Assembly: GCF_023213175.1 (NCBI RefSeq)
Contig: NZ_CP093312.1
Location: 1,798,001-1,862,000 of the forward strand
Reading direction: 5' to 3'
DNA: 64,000 nucleotides
DNA from: Sulfurovum sp. XGS-02
GTDB lineage: Bacteria > Campylobacterota > Campylobacteria > Campylobacterales > Sulfurovaceae
Part shown: one piece after another, positions 36,306 to 44,300 of the stretch
How positions within the stretch are numbered: position 1 is the first letter of the stretch
How the letters are laid out: the number at the start of each line of letters is the position of its first letter
The notes under the pieces: generated by a model
What the model saw: only the letters and a program-made list of their open reading frames with translations
Told to the model about the DNA's origin: nothing
The model's database searches: none
Translations under genes and position numbers: made by a program

Positions 36306-37514
36306 ATGGAAGAGATGCAAAAGATCATCAATTATCACACAGATAGACGAAAATGGGGCAAATGGGCGATACTTTTCATGGGCATAACACTTCTCTTTGT
36401 CTATGTTTTCTTTTTCAGAGACCCCCGAGGGATGGAGTATCGTTATGTCTCGGAAATATTGAAAAAATCTGATCTTTCTCTCACCGTATCGGCCAGCGGG
36501 TATATTCAGCCACTTGAAAGTGTGGATGTGGGGACAGAGGTCTCAGGTACCATCGAAGAGGTCTATGTCGACTATAACGATCAGGTCACAAAAGGAGAAC
36601 TCTTAGCCCGCCTGGATACCACCAAATATCAAAGTGCCTATGACAGGGCCAAAGCTGCACTGCAAGTGTCGAAAGCAGCATTGCAGAGTGCACAGGCACA
36701 ATATTATCAGGCCGAAACAACCGTCAAGCGCTATGAAAAACTCAAAACCTCTTCCAAGGGGACACTCCCTACACAAAGTGACTGGGACAGGGAGTGGGCA
36801 AACTTCCTGCTGACCAAAGCACAGATCGCCAATGCCCAGGCTCAGATAGCCCAGGCCACCCACGCTTTGAAGGCCGCACAGTATGATCTTGAACGTACAA
36901 AGATCTATTCGCCTATCAACGGAACCGTTTTGGTAAGAAATGTCGACCCGGGACAGACGGTAGCTGCGACATTCCAGACACCTGTGCTTTTCAGCATTGC
37001 CAAAGATCTGAGTAAGATGGAGCTTCAGATCAGCATTGATGAAGCAGATATCGGAAAGATCGAAACAGGGCAAAAAGCAAGTTTCAGCGTAGATGCCTAC
37101 CCCGATACCACCTTCGATACAACGATCCGTCAGGTCAGGATCAACTCAGAAGTACTGGAGAGTGTTGTCACCTATAAAGCGATTATGGAAGTGGACAACA
37201 AAGATCTGCTGCTCAAGCCGGGTATGAGCGTCAATGCCGACATTGTGACAAACATGCTCAAGGATGTATTTGTAGTCAAACGCTCTGCCCTGCTTTTTAT
37301 CCCTGTCAAGCCAGAATCCCAATCCTTTTTTGGTGGCGAGAGAAATGAAAAGATAGAGGTTGATCCCAAACCTCATGTCTGGATACTCGAAGAGGGTGTA
37401 CCTAAAAAAGTCTATGTGAAGGTACTGGGCAATAACGGCCCTTTAAGTGCGATAGAGAGCAGTGATCTTCAAGAGGGACAAAAGATCATCATCAATCAGG
37501 AAACGGCACCATGA
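36306..37514 (+). CDS. macA: Periplasmic adaptor of a MacAB-type efflux/secretion system
   Basis: About 402 residues from the ATG at 36306 (AAGGATCGCCGT upstream); an in-frame ATG at 36264 is less well placed. One N-terminal membrane helix (WAILFMGITLLFVYVFFF) is followed by the adaptor layout: lipoyl half-motif VDVGTEVSGTIEEVYVDYNDQVTKGELLARLDTTKY, a long alpha-hairpin (~85-165), the second lipoyl half TKIYSPINGTVLVRNVDPGQTVAA and the beta-barrel/membrane-proximal domains. It links inner-membrane ABC transporter and outer-membrane channel. Its stop overlaps the ATPase gene by 4 nt (ATGA). No TolC-like gene is adjacent. Confidence 0.9.
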   Translation: MEEMQKIINYHTDRRKWGKWAILFMGITLLFVYVFFFRDPRGMEYRYVSEILKKSDLSLTVSASGYIQPLESVDVGTEVSGTIEEVYVDYNDQVTKGELLARLDTTKYQSAYDRAKAALQVSKAALQSAQAQYYQAETTVKRYEKLKTSSKGTLPTQSDWDREWANFLLTKAQIANAQAQIAQATHALKAAQYDLERTKIYSPINGTVLVRNVDPGQTVAATFQTPVLFSIAKDLSKMELQISIDEADIGKIETGQKASFSVDAYPDTTFDTTIRQVRINSEVLESVVTYKAIMEVDNKDLLLKPGMSVNADIVTNMLKDVFVVKRSALLFIPVKPESQSFFGGERNEKIEVDPKPHVWILEEGVPKKVYVKVLGNNGPLSAIESSDLQEGQKIIINQETAP

Positions 37515-38191
37515 TCACTTTAAAGAATATCAGCAAAGTGTATGGGGAAGGAGATGCCGAAACAACCGTACTTCATGGCATCGACCTAAAGATAGAAAAA
37601 GGGGAATTTATCGCTATCATGGGGCCAAGCGGAAGCGGCAAATCGACACTTTTAAATATTCTGGGTACGCTCGATGTCCCAAGCAGCGGAGAGTACATTT
37701 TTTTAGACACGCAGATAGCCTCTCTCAGTGCAGACCAGCGTGCATTGTTCAGAAGGTATATTTTAGGGTTTATCTTTCAAGGGTATAACCTTTTAAAAAA
37801 AACCACTTCACTTGAAAATGTGGAAGTACCCTTGATCTACCAAGGGCTTGACAGCAAAGCACGCAAACGCATGGCAACCGAGGCACTCAAGGATGTAGGC
37901 CTGGAAGACAGACTCTATTATGACCCCGGCCAGCTTTCAGGGGGACAGCAGCAGCGTGTAGCGATTGCCAGAGCGATGGTAACACGTCCAAAGATCCTCA
38001 TTGCAGATGAACCTACTGGAAACCTCGATACCAAACGCGGCCATGAGATCATGGAGTTGATCAGAACCTTTAACCAGCAGGGGATCACTGTGATTATGGT
38101 GACTCACGAAGATGATATCGCAGCCTATGCTTCAAGAACGATCTATCTGCGTGACGGGACCATCGAAAAAGAGGTCAATCGTGTTTCGTAA
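37511..38191 (+). CDS. ABC transporter ATP-binding subunit, MacB/LolD type
   Basis: A 226-residue ATPase. Walker [10 protein letters not shown] (residues 38-46), Q-loop region FIFQGYNLL, signature [15 protein letters not shown], Walker [14 protein letters not shown] and the switch His VTHEDD are all intact. In E. coli MacB this domain is fused to the permease; here it is a separate gene overlapping the permease by 11 nt. Together with the adaptor and permease it forms a three-gene exporter; substrate unknown (macrolides, lipopeptides, toxins and haem compounds are known for the family). Confidence 0.93.
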   Translation: MITLKNISKVYGEGDAETTVLHGIDLKIEKGEFIAIMGPSGSGKSTLLNILGTLDVPSSGEYIFLDTQIASLSADQRALFRRYILGFIFQGYNLLKKTTSLENVEVPLIYQGLDSKARKRMATEALKDVGLEDRLYYDPGQLSGGQQQRVAIARAMVTRPKILIADEPTGNLDTKRGHEIMELIRTFNQQGITVIMVTHEDDIAAYASRTIYLRDGTIEKEVNRVS

Positions 38192-39392
38192 TGCATTTTT
38201 GCTTGCACTGCGTGAGATCAGACGCAACCTTATGCGTTCACTGCTTACTGCTGTGGGTATTGTGATCGGTATCGCTTCAGTGATCGCGATGGTCAATATA
38301 GGCCAAGGTGCCAGCGAATCGATCACACAGAGTGTAGAGCAATTAGGAAGCAATACACTCTATATCATGCCCGGACAACGCAGAGGGCCTGGGAGCAGAG
38401 GCGTGATCGAAAAACCTTTCAAAAAGAAAGACCTTGAGATCATCCGTTCCTCGATCTATGCGCTTGATGCGATCTCACCTGTGGAGAACAGTTCCATGAC
38501 GGTGATCTACAAGGAACAAAACTACCGTACCAATATCAGAGGCATTGAAAATGAGTATCTACAGATACGAAACTGGAAGCTCAAAGAGGGAAGAGGCTTT
38601 GAAAAGAATGAACTAAGAACAGGACAGAAAGTATGTATCATGGGCCAGAGCATCATCAAAAACCTTTCAGCGACTCCAGACACGATCCTGGGCAATAAGA
38701 TCCGTTTGAAAAACTTTTCGTGTGAAGTGATCGGCGTACTTGAGGAAAAAGGTGCAAATACATTCGGACAGGATCAGGATGATGTGGTGTTGCTCCCTTT
38801 TACTCTGTTTCAGAGACGTATAAGCGGAAGTGACAACCTTCATTTGATGATGGCTGCCGTCAAAGAGAATGTTCCTTTGGAAGAAGCAAGAATTCAGATA
38901 GAAAGAGTCCTCAGGGAGCATAGACATATCGACAATCCCATGGATGATGATTTTCAGGTCAGAAGCATGACAGCACTGCTTGATACTATCTCACAAGTGA
39001 CGACAGTACTGACGGTGATGCTGGGAGCCGTAGCGGCGATCTCTCTGATCGTAGGAGGCATAGGTATCATGAATATCATGCTGGTCTCCGTAACGGAACG
39101 TACAAGGGAGATCGGTATACGTATGGCCGTGGGAGCCATGGCAAAAGATATCCTGATACAGTTCCTTATAGAATCAATCGTACTCTCAGGCCTGGGAGGC
39201 ATCGTAGGCATACTATCGGGTATACTGATCACCTTTGGTGTGGCACAATGGCTTGATATCGTGCTGGTGATCGATCCTTCTATCACTGTGATCGCGCTTG
39301 TATTTTCCATGTTGATCGGTATTATATTCGGTATCATACCTGCACGGAAGGCCGCTTCGATGAACCCTATCGATGCCTTACGCTATGAATAA
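38181..39392 (+). CDS. ABC transporter permease, MacB type
   Basis: 403 residues from a GTG at 38181, selected because AGAGG sits six bases upstream and the product [33 protein letters not shown] has the classical MacB permease start; earlier frames run within the ATPase gene. Architecture: membrane helix 1 (~20-42), a large periplasmic MacB_PCD domain (~45-240), then three C-terminal helices with IGIMNIMLVSVTERTREIGIRMAVGA and the PARKAASMNPIDALRYE end. It is the mechanotransmission permease partner of the two upstream genes. Confidence 0.93.
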   Translation: MFRNAFLLALREIRRNLMRSLLTAVGIVIGIASVIAMVNIGQGASESITQSVEQLGSNTLYIMPGQRRGPGSRGVIEKPFKKKDLEIIRSSIYALDAISPVENSSMTVIYKEQNYRTNIRGIENEYLQIRNWKLKEGRGFEKNELRTGQKVCIMGQSIIKNLSATPDTILGNKIRLKNFSCEVIGVLEEKGANTFGQDQDDVVLLPFTLFQRRISGSDNLHLMMAAVKENVPLEEARIQIERVLREHRHIDNPMDDDFQVRSMTALLDTISQVTTVLTVMLGAVAAISLIVGGIGIMNIMLVSVTERTREIGIRMAVGAMAKDILIQFLIESIVLSGLGGIVGILSGILITFGVAQWLDIVLVIDPSITVIALVFSMLIGIIFGIIPARKAASMNPIDALRYE

Positions 39393-39464
39393 CCAATTAG
39401 ATGAAATTAAGAAAATTTTTTATATAGTGTTCACTAGTTTTATACTCATAAAAAAGGAATAATC

Positions 39465-39893
39465 ATGAATAGAAGAGATGCATTAAAAGTGGCAGGTGTA
39501 ACAGCCATGATGGCAGCAGTGAGTGCGGAAGCAAAAATGGCTGTAGAACATATGAACCGTATGGAGATGAAACCAAAAGATCCGTCAAATATGGACAAAG
39601 GCGAGCTCAAGCACTCTCCGCTGATCACCATCAAAGAAAAAGATGCCAATGGATATACGGATGTATATATCACTGTAGGTCAAGGGGGGATCATCCACCC
39701 GAGCACACCAGATCACTGGATCGATTTCATCGAACTCTATGCAGATGATACACTGGTAGGTAAAAGTGTCCTTGAACCGGAAATTTCACGCGGAGCAGCT
39801 TCTTTTGCAGTCAAGCTTGACAATGTCAAAGAACTCAAAGCAAAAGCAGGCTGTAATCTACACGGTATCTGGACCACAACGGTAACACTCTAA
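39465..39893 (+). CDS. Exported superoxide reductase (neelaredoxin/desulfoferrodoxin type)
   Basis: A 142-residue protein. A twin-arginine-like start (MNRRDALKVAGVTAMMAAV) ends near AEA (residue 23), so export by Tat is likely. The mature domain carries the square-pyramidal iron site ligands H50 (LKHSP), H78 (IIHPS), H84 (PDHW), C130 and H133 (CNLHGIW). The catalytic Lys is K49, but the Glu normally preceding it is replaced by Leu. It reduces superoxide to peroxide without making O2. There is no N-terminal rubredoxin-like Dx centre. A promoter-like TATACT lies before the AAAAAAGGA ribosome site. Confidence 0.88.
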   Translation: MNRRDALKVAGVTAMMAAVSAEAKMAVEHMNRMEMKPKDPSNMDKGELKHSPLITIKEKDANGYTDVYITVGQGGIIHPSTPDHWIDFIELYADDTLVGKSVLEPEISRGAASFAVKLDNVKELKAKAGCNLHGIWTTTVTL

Positions 39894-39933
39894 TCTCATA
39901 GAGTGTTCTATGCATGCACAAAGGAAGTGACCA

Positions 39934-40284
39934 TTGGCTTACTATATAACAAAACTCGTGATCACCACGGTTTTAATCGTATTGATCTCCGAGATCTCCA
40001 AGAGAAGCAGTTTGATAGGTGCCATACTGGCAGCTATCCCTTTGGTATCTATATTGGCCATGACATGGATGTATATAGACACTAACAGCAGCAACAAAGC
40101 CGTAGAGTTTTCACAGAATATTGTTTGGCTCATTGCACCATCCATGACACTCTTTATCGCTTTTCCGATTTTGATCAAAAAAGGGCTCAGCTTTTATCCG
40201 AGTATGCTTATCTCGATCTTTTTAACGGTTTTGGCCTATTACAGCGTGATCTTTCTTCTCCATAAAGTAGGTCTTAGATCATAA
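39934..40284 (+). CDS. DUF3147 family membrane protein
   Basis: A 116-residue hydrophobic protein with about four membrane helices: VITTVLIVLISEIS, IGAILAAIPLVSILAM, IVWLIAPSMTLFIAFPIL and SMLISIFLTVLAYYSVIFLL. The pattern SKRSSLIGAILAAIPLVSILAMTWMYIDT is typical for DUF3147. The start is a TTG with AAAGGAAG seven bases upstream. It follows the superoxide reductase by 40 nt and may be co-transcribed. No function is known. Confidence 0.72.
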   Translation: MAYYITKLVITTVLIVLISEISKRSSLIGAILAAIPLVSILAMTWMYIDTNSSNKAVEFSQNIVWLIAPSMTLFIAFPILIKKGLSFYPSMLISIFLTVLAYYSVIFLLHKVGLRS

Positions 40285-40289
40285 ACATG

Positions 40290-40309
40290 AAGGTGTTGCT
40301 CAACACCTT
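40290..40309. terminator. Hairpin between converging DUF3147 and mntP genes
   Basis: AAGGTGTT and AACACCTT form a perfect 8-bp stem with loop GCTC, just after the DUF3147 stop and before the converging mntP stop. A bidirectional terminator is likely. Confidence 0.62.
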
Positions 40310-40331
40310 GCCTATATTCTATACCTGTCTG

Positions 40332-40883
40332 TCAATAGAGCGTATGCTCAATGAGTATCTTTAAACCGATAGCAATTAAAATGATACCCCCTACTCTTTC
40401 TGCCTTCTCTTCTAAAAATCCACCACCCTTGGAACCGATATAGACACCCCAAACACTAAATAGAAATGTCACAACTCCTATAATGATCATAGAAATATAT
40501 GGGTCTAACTGAAGCAGATTGAGCGTGAACCCTGCTGCCATGGCATCTATACTTGTAGCAATAGCCAAATAGAATAGTAGTTTATTGGTTATTTGTCTGA
40601 TATCATCTTCAATATTTTCACCAAAACTCTCATAAAGCATTTTCCCGCCAAGTATACCCAATAAAATAAAAGCAACCCAGTGATCAATGGACTCTATAGC
40701 ACTTCCCAGACCCACATTCGAGAGATAACCGAACAGCGGCATGATACCTTGAAAAAAACCAAAAAAAAGTCCCACTTTCAATGCTAAAAATTTATCGAAA
40801 TATTGATTTTTCACACCAATACCTATAGAAACTGCAAATGCATCCATACTCAGAGCAAATGCCAATAATAAAACCTCTAACAT
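40332..40883 (-). CDS. mntP: Manganese efflux pump MntP
   Basis: A 183-residue membrane protein with six helices and an internal two-fold repeat. Repeat 1 has LLLAFALSMDAFAVSIGIGVKN and repeat 2 ATSIDAMAAGFTLNLL; the paired acidic residues D17 and D118-type motifs (SMDA/SIDA) are those needed for Mn2+ export. Its proximity to a superoxide reductase and a CDGSH protein suggests a metal/oxidative-stress group. The 106-nt region upstream shows no recognisable yybP-ykoY riboswitch core. Confidence 0.93.
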   Translation of the reverse strand: MLEVLLLAFALSMDAFAVSIGIGVKNQYFDKFLALKVGLFFGFFQGIMPLFGYLSNVGLGSAIESIDHWVAFILLGILGGKMLYESFGENIEDDIRQITNKLLFYLAIATSIDAMAAGFTLNLLQLDPYISMIIIGVVTFLFSVWGVYIGSKGGGFLEEKAERVGGIILIAIGLKILIEHTLY

Positions 40884-40989
40884 GATTTAATTCCTACCTT
40901 TATCTGACTTCAAATTTTATTTTTGAAATAGTATCAAAATAGAGATATAAACTTCTTAGTCATGATTCTCTTGATACAGGAATCATGCC

Positions 40990-41208
40990 TTATAATTTCC
41001 TATGTGTACCATCACAAAATGGAAGGTTTCCACTTTTTTTACAGGCACATAGAGAATACACTTTTGTGGTATCGACTGTAAAGGGTTGTGGTCTATAATT
41101 TGTGCCTTTATGGCTGCCGTCACACAGTACTCCGTCTGCACTCTTACCACACGTACAAAAATAGTGTGTTTTATCTGCTTCCAATTCAACTTTTACCGGT
41201 GTTGCCAT
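40990..41208 (-). CDS. Tandem CDGSH iron-sulfur protein
   Basis: A 72-residue protein with two CDGSH-type [2Fe-2S] motifs: C18-x-C20-x8-C29-x3-H33 (CDGSH) and C54-x-C56-x8-C65-x3-H69 (CDGTH). The two-motif form is a bacterial mitoNEET-like class with redox and cluster-transfer properties. No signal peptide is present. It reads in the same direction as mntP, 107 nt upstream of it. Confidence 0.92.
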   Translation of the reverse strand: MATPVKVELEADKTHYFCTCGKSADGVLCDGSHKGTNYRPQPFTVDTTKVYSLCACKKSGNLPFCDGTHRKL

Positions 41209-41242
41209 GATAGATCCTTTTTAGAATGTTTTATATCTTTGC

Positions 41243-41316
41243 CTACGTTTTCATACCTTCAGCTACAAGACTGATCTTCACTTTATCACCTACAATCATA
41301 CCATGCAAGCTTTTAA
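41243..41316 (-). pseudogene. Probable 3' remnant of a YceI-like gene
   Basis: On the minus strand, the short frame ending at 41243 reads LHGMIVGDKVKISLVAEGMKT-stop. The pattern G-x-x-V-G-D-K-V-x-I-S-L-x-x-E is the usual C-terminus of YceI-like periplasmic lipocalin proteins. No upstream coding potential continues; the frame only extends about 20 more codons of unconserved sequence. I regard it as a decayed remnant left after deletion. The short match limits certainty. Confidence 0.4.
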
Positions 41317-41742
41317 AACACAAAAGGGGTCATTGAATATATTTTATAGGGTTCGTAGAGAATGAATCATTCATAGTGGAGTTTTGGGAAGGAGGTAACT
41401 TTTAAAGGTTTTGGACAAAATTAAAGGAAGCATACACACAAAAAAGAGTGATGCGATCTAAAATAAAAGTTACCAGAAAACCAGAAGTATCAAAAAGGGG
41501 AAAGAATCCTTCATGGAGTTCATAGCGCCAGTATAGTCTTCTTGTGTGAAATAAGTGTGAAGTTGTTGTTCATTTTACTCAAGCTTTGAAAGTAAGTACA
41601 TAAGAGGATTATAGATGACTTGGATGTATTAAAAAAGGGACTTGAACGTACCAAATCCGACGCATCTAGTATACTCACAAGAATTCACTACACAGGCAAT
41701 ACACACTTTCATAATATTCTATAAAAAAAGAGGAGAATAGTC
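41317..41742. other. Gene-poor AT-rich interval with decayed coding traces
   Basis: No complete gene is seen. A frame open from 41596 to 41724 without an ATG reads DDLDVLKKGLERTKSDASSIL and ends in stop; it may be the tail of a lost gene. A 12-base stretch AGGGACTTGAAC (41636-41647) is identical to the T-arm of the tRNA at 44.0 kb. GGAGGAG-like bases precede the lipoprotein gene at its right end. Confidence 0.4.
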
Positions 41743-41961
41743 ATGAAAATATTAAAAATTAAAAGCATTTTAGTTGCTATTTCAGTTGCTGGATTGATGT
41801 CAGGATGTGCTCAACCTGGCCCAAAAACACAAAAAGGTGCTCTGATTGGAGCCGGTACAGGAGCAGTGGTTGGTGCTGTATCTGGACGTTCAGTACTTAA
41901 ATCAGCAGCCGTTGGTACAGCTATAGGTGCAGGTGTTGGATATTACGAAGACACAAAATAA
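41743..41961 (+). CDS. Small glycine-zipper lipoprotein
   Basis: A 72-residue protein. A lipoprotein signal peptide ends in the lipobox LMSGC (Cys22). The mature part has an alternating glycine-zipper membrane helix pair (GALIGAGTGAVVGAVSGRSVLKSAAVGTAIGAGVGYYED), as in SlyB/OsmB/17-kDa-antigen-type proteins. Outer-membrane stress lipoprotein is the likely class. AGAGGAG precedes the ATG. It is immediately downstream of the gene-poor interval. Confidence 0.78.
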   Translation: MKILKIKSILVAISVAGLMSGCAQPGPKTQKGALIGAGTGAVVGAVSGRSVLKSAAVGTAIGAGVGYYEDTK

Positions 41962-42303
41962 GACAAACACCCTTTTTTACAATCAGGAGAACTCTATTCT
42001 AATACAAGTTCTCCGAGCTAATGCATAATAGAATTACTCTACTATACAATCTACTTAAATTTTTAAATAAAATCTTTTTTAAAGTTTAGAGACAAAAATC
42101 GGGACAAAACTTTACGAACGACACTTAGAATTATATTAAAAAAATACACACATGATTATTCATCAAAAGCTTATAAAATATTTTAGATTATAAAGTATTT
42201 ATTTTTCAAAAACTATCACTGTATATAATGGAACCTTAATATGATGCATATGTCTATTCTAACTTGATATAATATAAAAGATTTCATATACAAGGTTTGA
42301 GTA
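41962..42303. other. Intergenic interval with hairpin and TCGGGACAAA motif
   Basis: No gene is seen. An 8-bp hairpin GGAGAACT/AGTTCTCC (41986-42014) is a possible terminator for the lipoprotein gene. A TCGGGACAAA motif at 42099-42108 is repeated twice at 43896-43916 beyond the next two genes. The rest is very AT-rich, with a probable promoter before the Sel1-repeat gene. Confidence 0.45.
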
Positions 42304-43197
42304 ATGAAAAAATTATTACTAGTATTTTTCTTGTTATTTGGAGGATCTACAAGTATTAGTGCAGATTCCATTAAGGAAAATAAGAAAGCATGTGAGGCAG
42401 GTAACATGATAGGTTGTGCTAATCTTGGTATAGCCTATGCAGCGGGGAAAGGCATAACACAAAACTATTCTAAGGCAGTTAAATACTTTTCAGAGGCCTG
42501 TGAAGGTGGTGACGGAGCAGGATGTTCCTTACTTGGAACGATGTATGAAGATGGTAAAGGTGTAAAACAAAGCTATTCCAAAGCAATAAATTACTTATCT
42601 AAGGGTTGTAATTTAGGGGATCAAGGTGGATGCAATAATCTTGCTAACGCTTACAGATATGGGGAAGGTGTCAAACAAAATTATTCTAAAGCAATTAACT
42701 TGTATAAAGAAGTGTGTAACAAAGGTTTGTCTACCGGATGCTATAACCTTGGAAGAATGTACGATAATGGAGAAGGTATTAAGAAAAATAACTCAAAAGC
42801 AGTAAAGTATTTATCTAAAGCTTGTAATCTTGGTCATGGTCTCTCTTGTTTAGGTACTGCTTTAAAGTATGCGAAAGGAGAAGGTGTTAAAAAAAATGTT
42901 TCTAAAAGCATTCAATATTTTACTAAAGCATGTAATCGAGGTGTACCATATGGTTGTACTATGAACGGTATTTTCTATTATCATGGAAGCGGAGTTAAGC
43001 GCAATCTGTCTAAAGCTAAAAAGTTTTCTATGGAGGCATGTATAAAAGGAGATGGTATGGGATGCTATCATGTTGGTGTTCAGTACAAAAATGGAGAAGG
43101 TGTTAAAAAAGATCTTTTTAAAGCAAAACAGTATTTTCGTAAAGCTTGTGACTTGAATGAAAAAGATGGTTGCATGGCATATAAAAAAATAAAATGA
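42304..43197 (+). CDS. Exported Sel1-repeat protein, Helicobacter Hcp-like
   Basis: A 297-residue protein with signal peptide (cleavage near residue 20, SISA-DS). It consists of Sel1-like repeats of about 36 residues; eight C-x7-C pairs (first C30/C38: CEAGNMIGC) recur once per repeat, together with G-x-G-[VI]-[KT]-[QK]-[ND]-[YL]-S-K-A. This disulfide-bridged repeat design is that of the Helicobacter cysteine-rich proteins HcpA-E. Roles proposed for that family include penicillin binding and host interaction; here no function is claimed. It is AT-rich and lies in the accessory interval, 8 nt before an unknown membrane protein. Confidence 0.88.
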   Translation: MKKLLLVFFLLFGGSTSISADSIKENKKACEAGNMIGCANLGIAYAAGKGITQNYSKAVKYFSEACEGGDGAGCSLLGTMYEDGKGVKQSYSKAINYLSKGCNLGDQGGCNNLANAYRYGEGVKQNYSKAINLYKEVCNKGLSTGCYNLGRMYDNGEGIKKNNSKAVKYLSKACNLGHGLSCLGTALKYAKGEGVKKNVSKSIQYFTKACNRGVPYGCTMNGIFYYHGSGVKRNLSKAKKFSMEACIKGDGMGCYHVGVQYKNGEGVKKDLFKAKQYFRKACDLNEKDGCMAYKKIK

Positions 43198-43205
43198 GGT
43201 GACAT

Positions 43206-43853
43206 ATGTTTGATAAGTTCAAAAATGAGAAAGGGTTTTCCTTTCCTAAAGCTATGCTCTACATACTTATAACATTTGGTTTTGTACTTATTATAATGCT
43301 TTTTTTCACTCTTGATTTTAAAAACTATTTAGGTCCAATTGCAATTTTATTAGCTTCTCAAATAGCTGGTTATTCTGTCATCACAACTATTAATAATACA
43401 AATCGAATAGAACAGGAAAAAGAAAAAGAAGAAGAAAGAAAAACAAAAAAAGTTCTTAGCTCCTATTTTAGACATTTACTCGTTTTAGCCGAAGAACAGA
43501 TAAAGTATTTTCATGAAGCAGAAGAGAGGATAAACAAACATCCAACTACTCACTTAAAACATTTAATGATTGCTGAAACATCATTTGAAGATGAGTTAAA
43601 TACAATCGCCTTTATCAATCCTATTGAAAGCATGTTAAACCCTGATCTGCATAAACACTCAGATGCAGAAATGCTAGACCTTATATTGAATATCAAAGAT
43701 AAAACCCTAAAAATGATACACAATATGAAAATATTAAAAAGTACGCTTGTAGATAATAATGAGAAAGATAGTGTTTTAACTCTATTGATTCAGATGCAGA
43801 GTGATATAAAGATTATGATACAGGATTGTGAAAAATATACAAATATGACCTAA
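43206..43853 (+). CDS. Unknown membrane protein with coiled-coil linker
   Basis: A 215-residue protein not recognised. Two membrane helices (about residues 18-36 and 43-62) are followed by a highly charged coiled segment EQEKEKEEERKTKKV (~69-83) and an all-helical C-terminal domain (~84-215). GAGGTGAC precedes the ATG. It follows the Sel1-repeat gene by 8 nt and may be co-transcribed. AT content and codon use match the Sel1 gene and differ from the core genes, suggesting joint transfer. Confidence 0.6.
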   Translation: MFDKFKNEKGFSFPKAMLYILITFGFVLIIMLFFTLDFKNYLGPIAILLASQIAGYSVITTINNTNRIEQEKEKEEERKTKKVLSSYFRHLLVLAEEQIKYFHEAEERINKHPTTHLKHLMIAETSFEDELNTIAFINPIESMLNPDLHKHSDAEMLDLILNIKDKTLKMIHNMKILKSTLVDNNEKDSVLTLLIQMQSDIKIMIQDCEKYTNMT

Positions 43854-44019
43854 CAAAATAGTCTTTTACTTTCTCCTAGAGAAGCCCCCATCAATTCGGG
43901 ACAAATTCGGGACAAAAAATTAGACCCTCGGCTCAAAAATAGAAAAATATAAATGTGGGAATAATTTTGATCAATCGTCAGAAGATTAAGTAAATAAGGG
44001 GATTGCTAATAATTTGAAT
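43854..44019. other. Short intergenic region with tandem AATTCGGGACA repeat
   Basis: AATTCGGGACA occurs twice in immediate succession (43893-43903 and 43904-43914), 105 nt from the 3' end of the tRNA gene. Its TCGGGACAAA core is shared with 42099-42108. No gene is visible. The frame around the tandem copy reads IRDKFGTKN-stop, which may be a fragment of a lost gene. Confidence 0.5.
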
Positions 44020-44096
44020 GGTGTCAAGAGAGGGACTTGAACCCTCGACCTCCGGCTTATGAGACCAGCGCTCTAACCAGCTGAGCTACCTTGACA
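44020..44096 (-). tRNA. tRNA-Met (anticodon CAT)
   Basis: Read on the minus strand from 44096. Acceptor stem GTCAAGG/TCTTGAC (last pair G-T), D-arm GCTCAGCTGGTTAGAGC, anticodon stem CTGGT/GCCGG with loop CTCATAA (anticodon CAT), T-arm GAGGG-TTCAAGT-CCCTC, discriminator A and an encoded CCA end. The G1-C72 pair and D-loop exclude initiator tRNA. Elongator tRNA-Met is most likely, but a lysidine-modified tRNA-Ile(CAT) cannot be ruled out by eye. Confidence 0.9.
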
Positions 44097-44234
44097 TCGT
44101 TGTGAAGAGACGGAATTCTATCTAAAGATACCTTTATTGTCAACACATTTGGTAAAAAAAATGTAAAAAGCCTTTATTTAACAAATTGTTTAGTCCATGT
44201 CACTCATATTACTTAAATAATTTAAAGAAAGTTG

Positions 44235-44263
44235 TTGACATTTTTAGAAAAAATCACTACAAT
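44235..44263 (+). promoter_or_regulatory. Near-consensus sigma-70 promoter of groESL
   Basis: TTGACA (44235-44240) and TACAAT (44258-44263) are separated by exactly 17 nt, 37 nt before groES. No CIRCE (HrcA) palindrome is seen between the tRNA and groES, so heat regulation may act by another operator or not at this site. Confidence 0.8.
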
Positions 44264-44300
44264 GCAACTATAAAATTAAATCACAAATAAAGGAGTCACT

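Noticed and set aside
40884-40989. Possible manganese riboswitch (yybP-ykoY) before mntP.
   Set aside because: The region is only about 106 nt, and no conserved loop sequences of that class can be found.
41596-41724. Open frame reading DDLDVLKKGLERTKSDASSIL without a start codon.
   Set aside because: Too short and with no recognisable family; noted only as a possible fragment in the gene-poor interval.
44097-44300. Search for a CIRCE or HspR operator before groES.
   Set aside because: No TTAGCACTC-type palindrome or HAIR-like repeat is present; only a sigma-70 promoter is supported.
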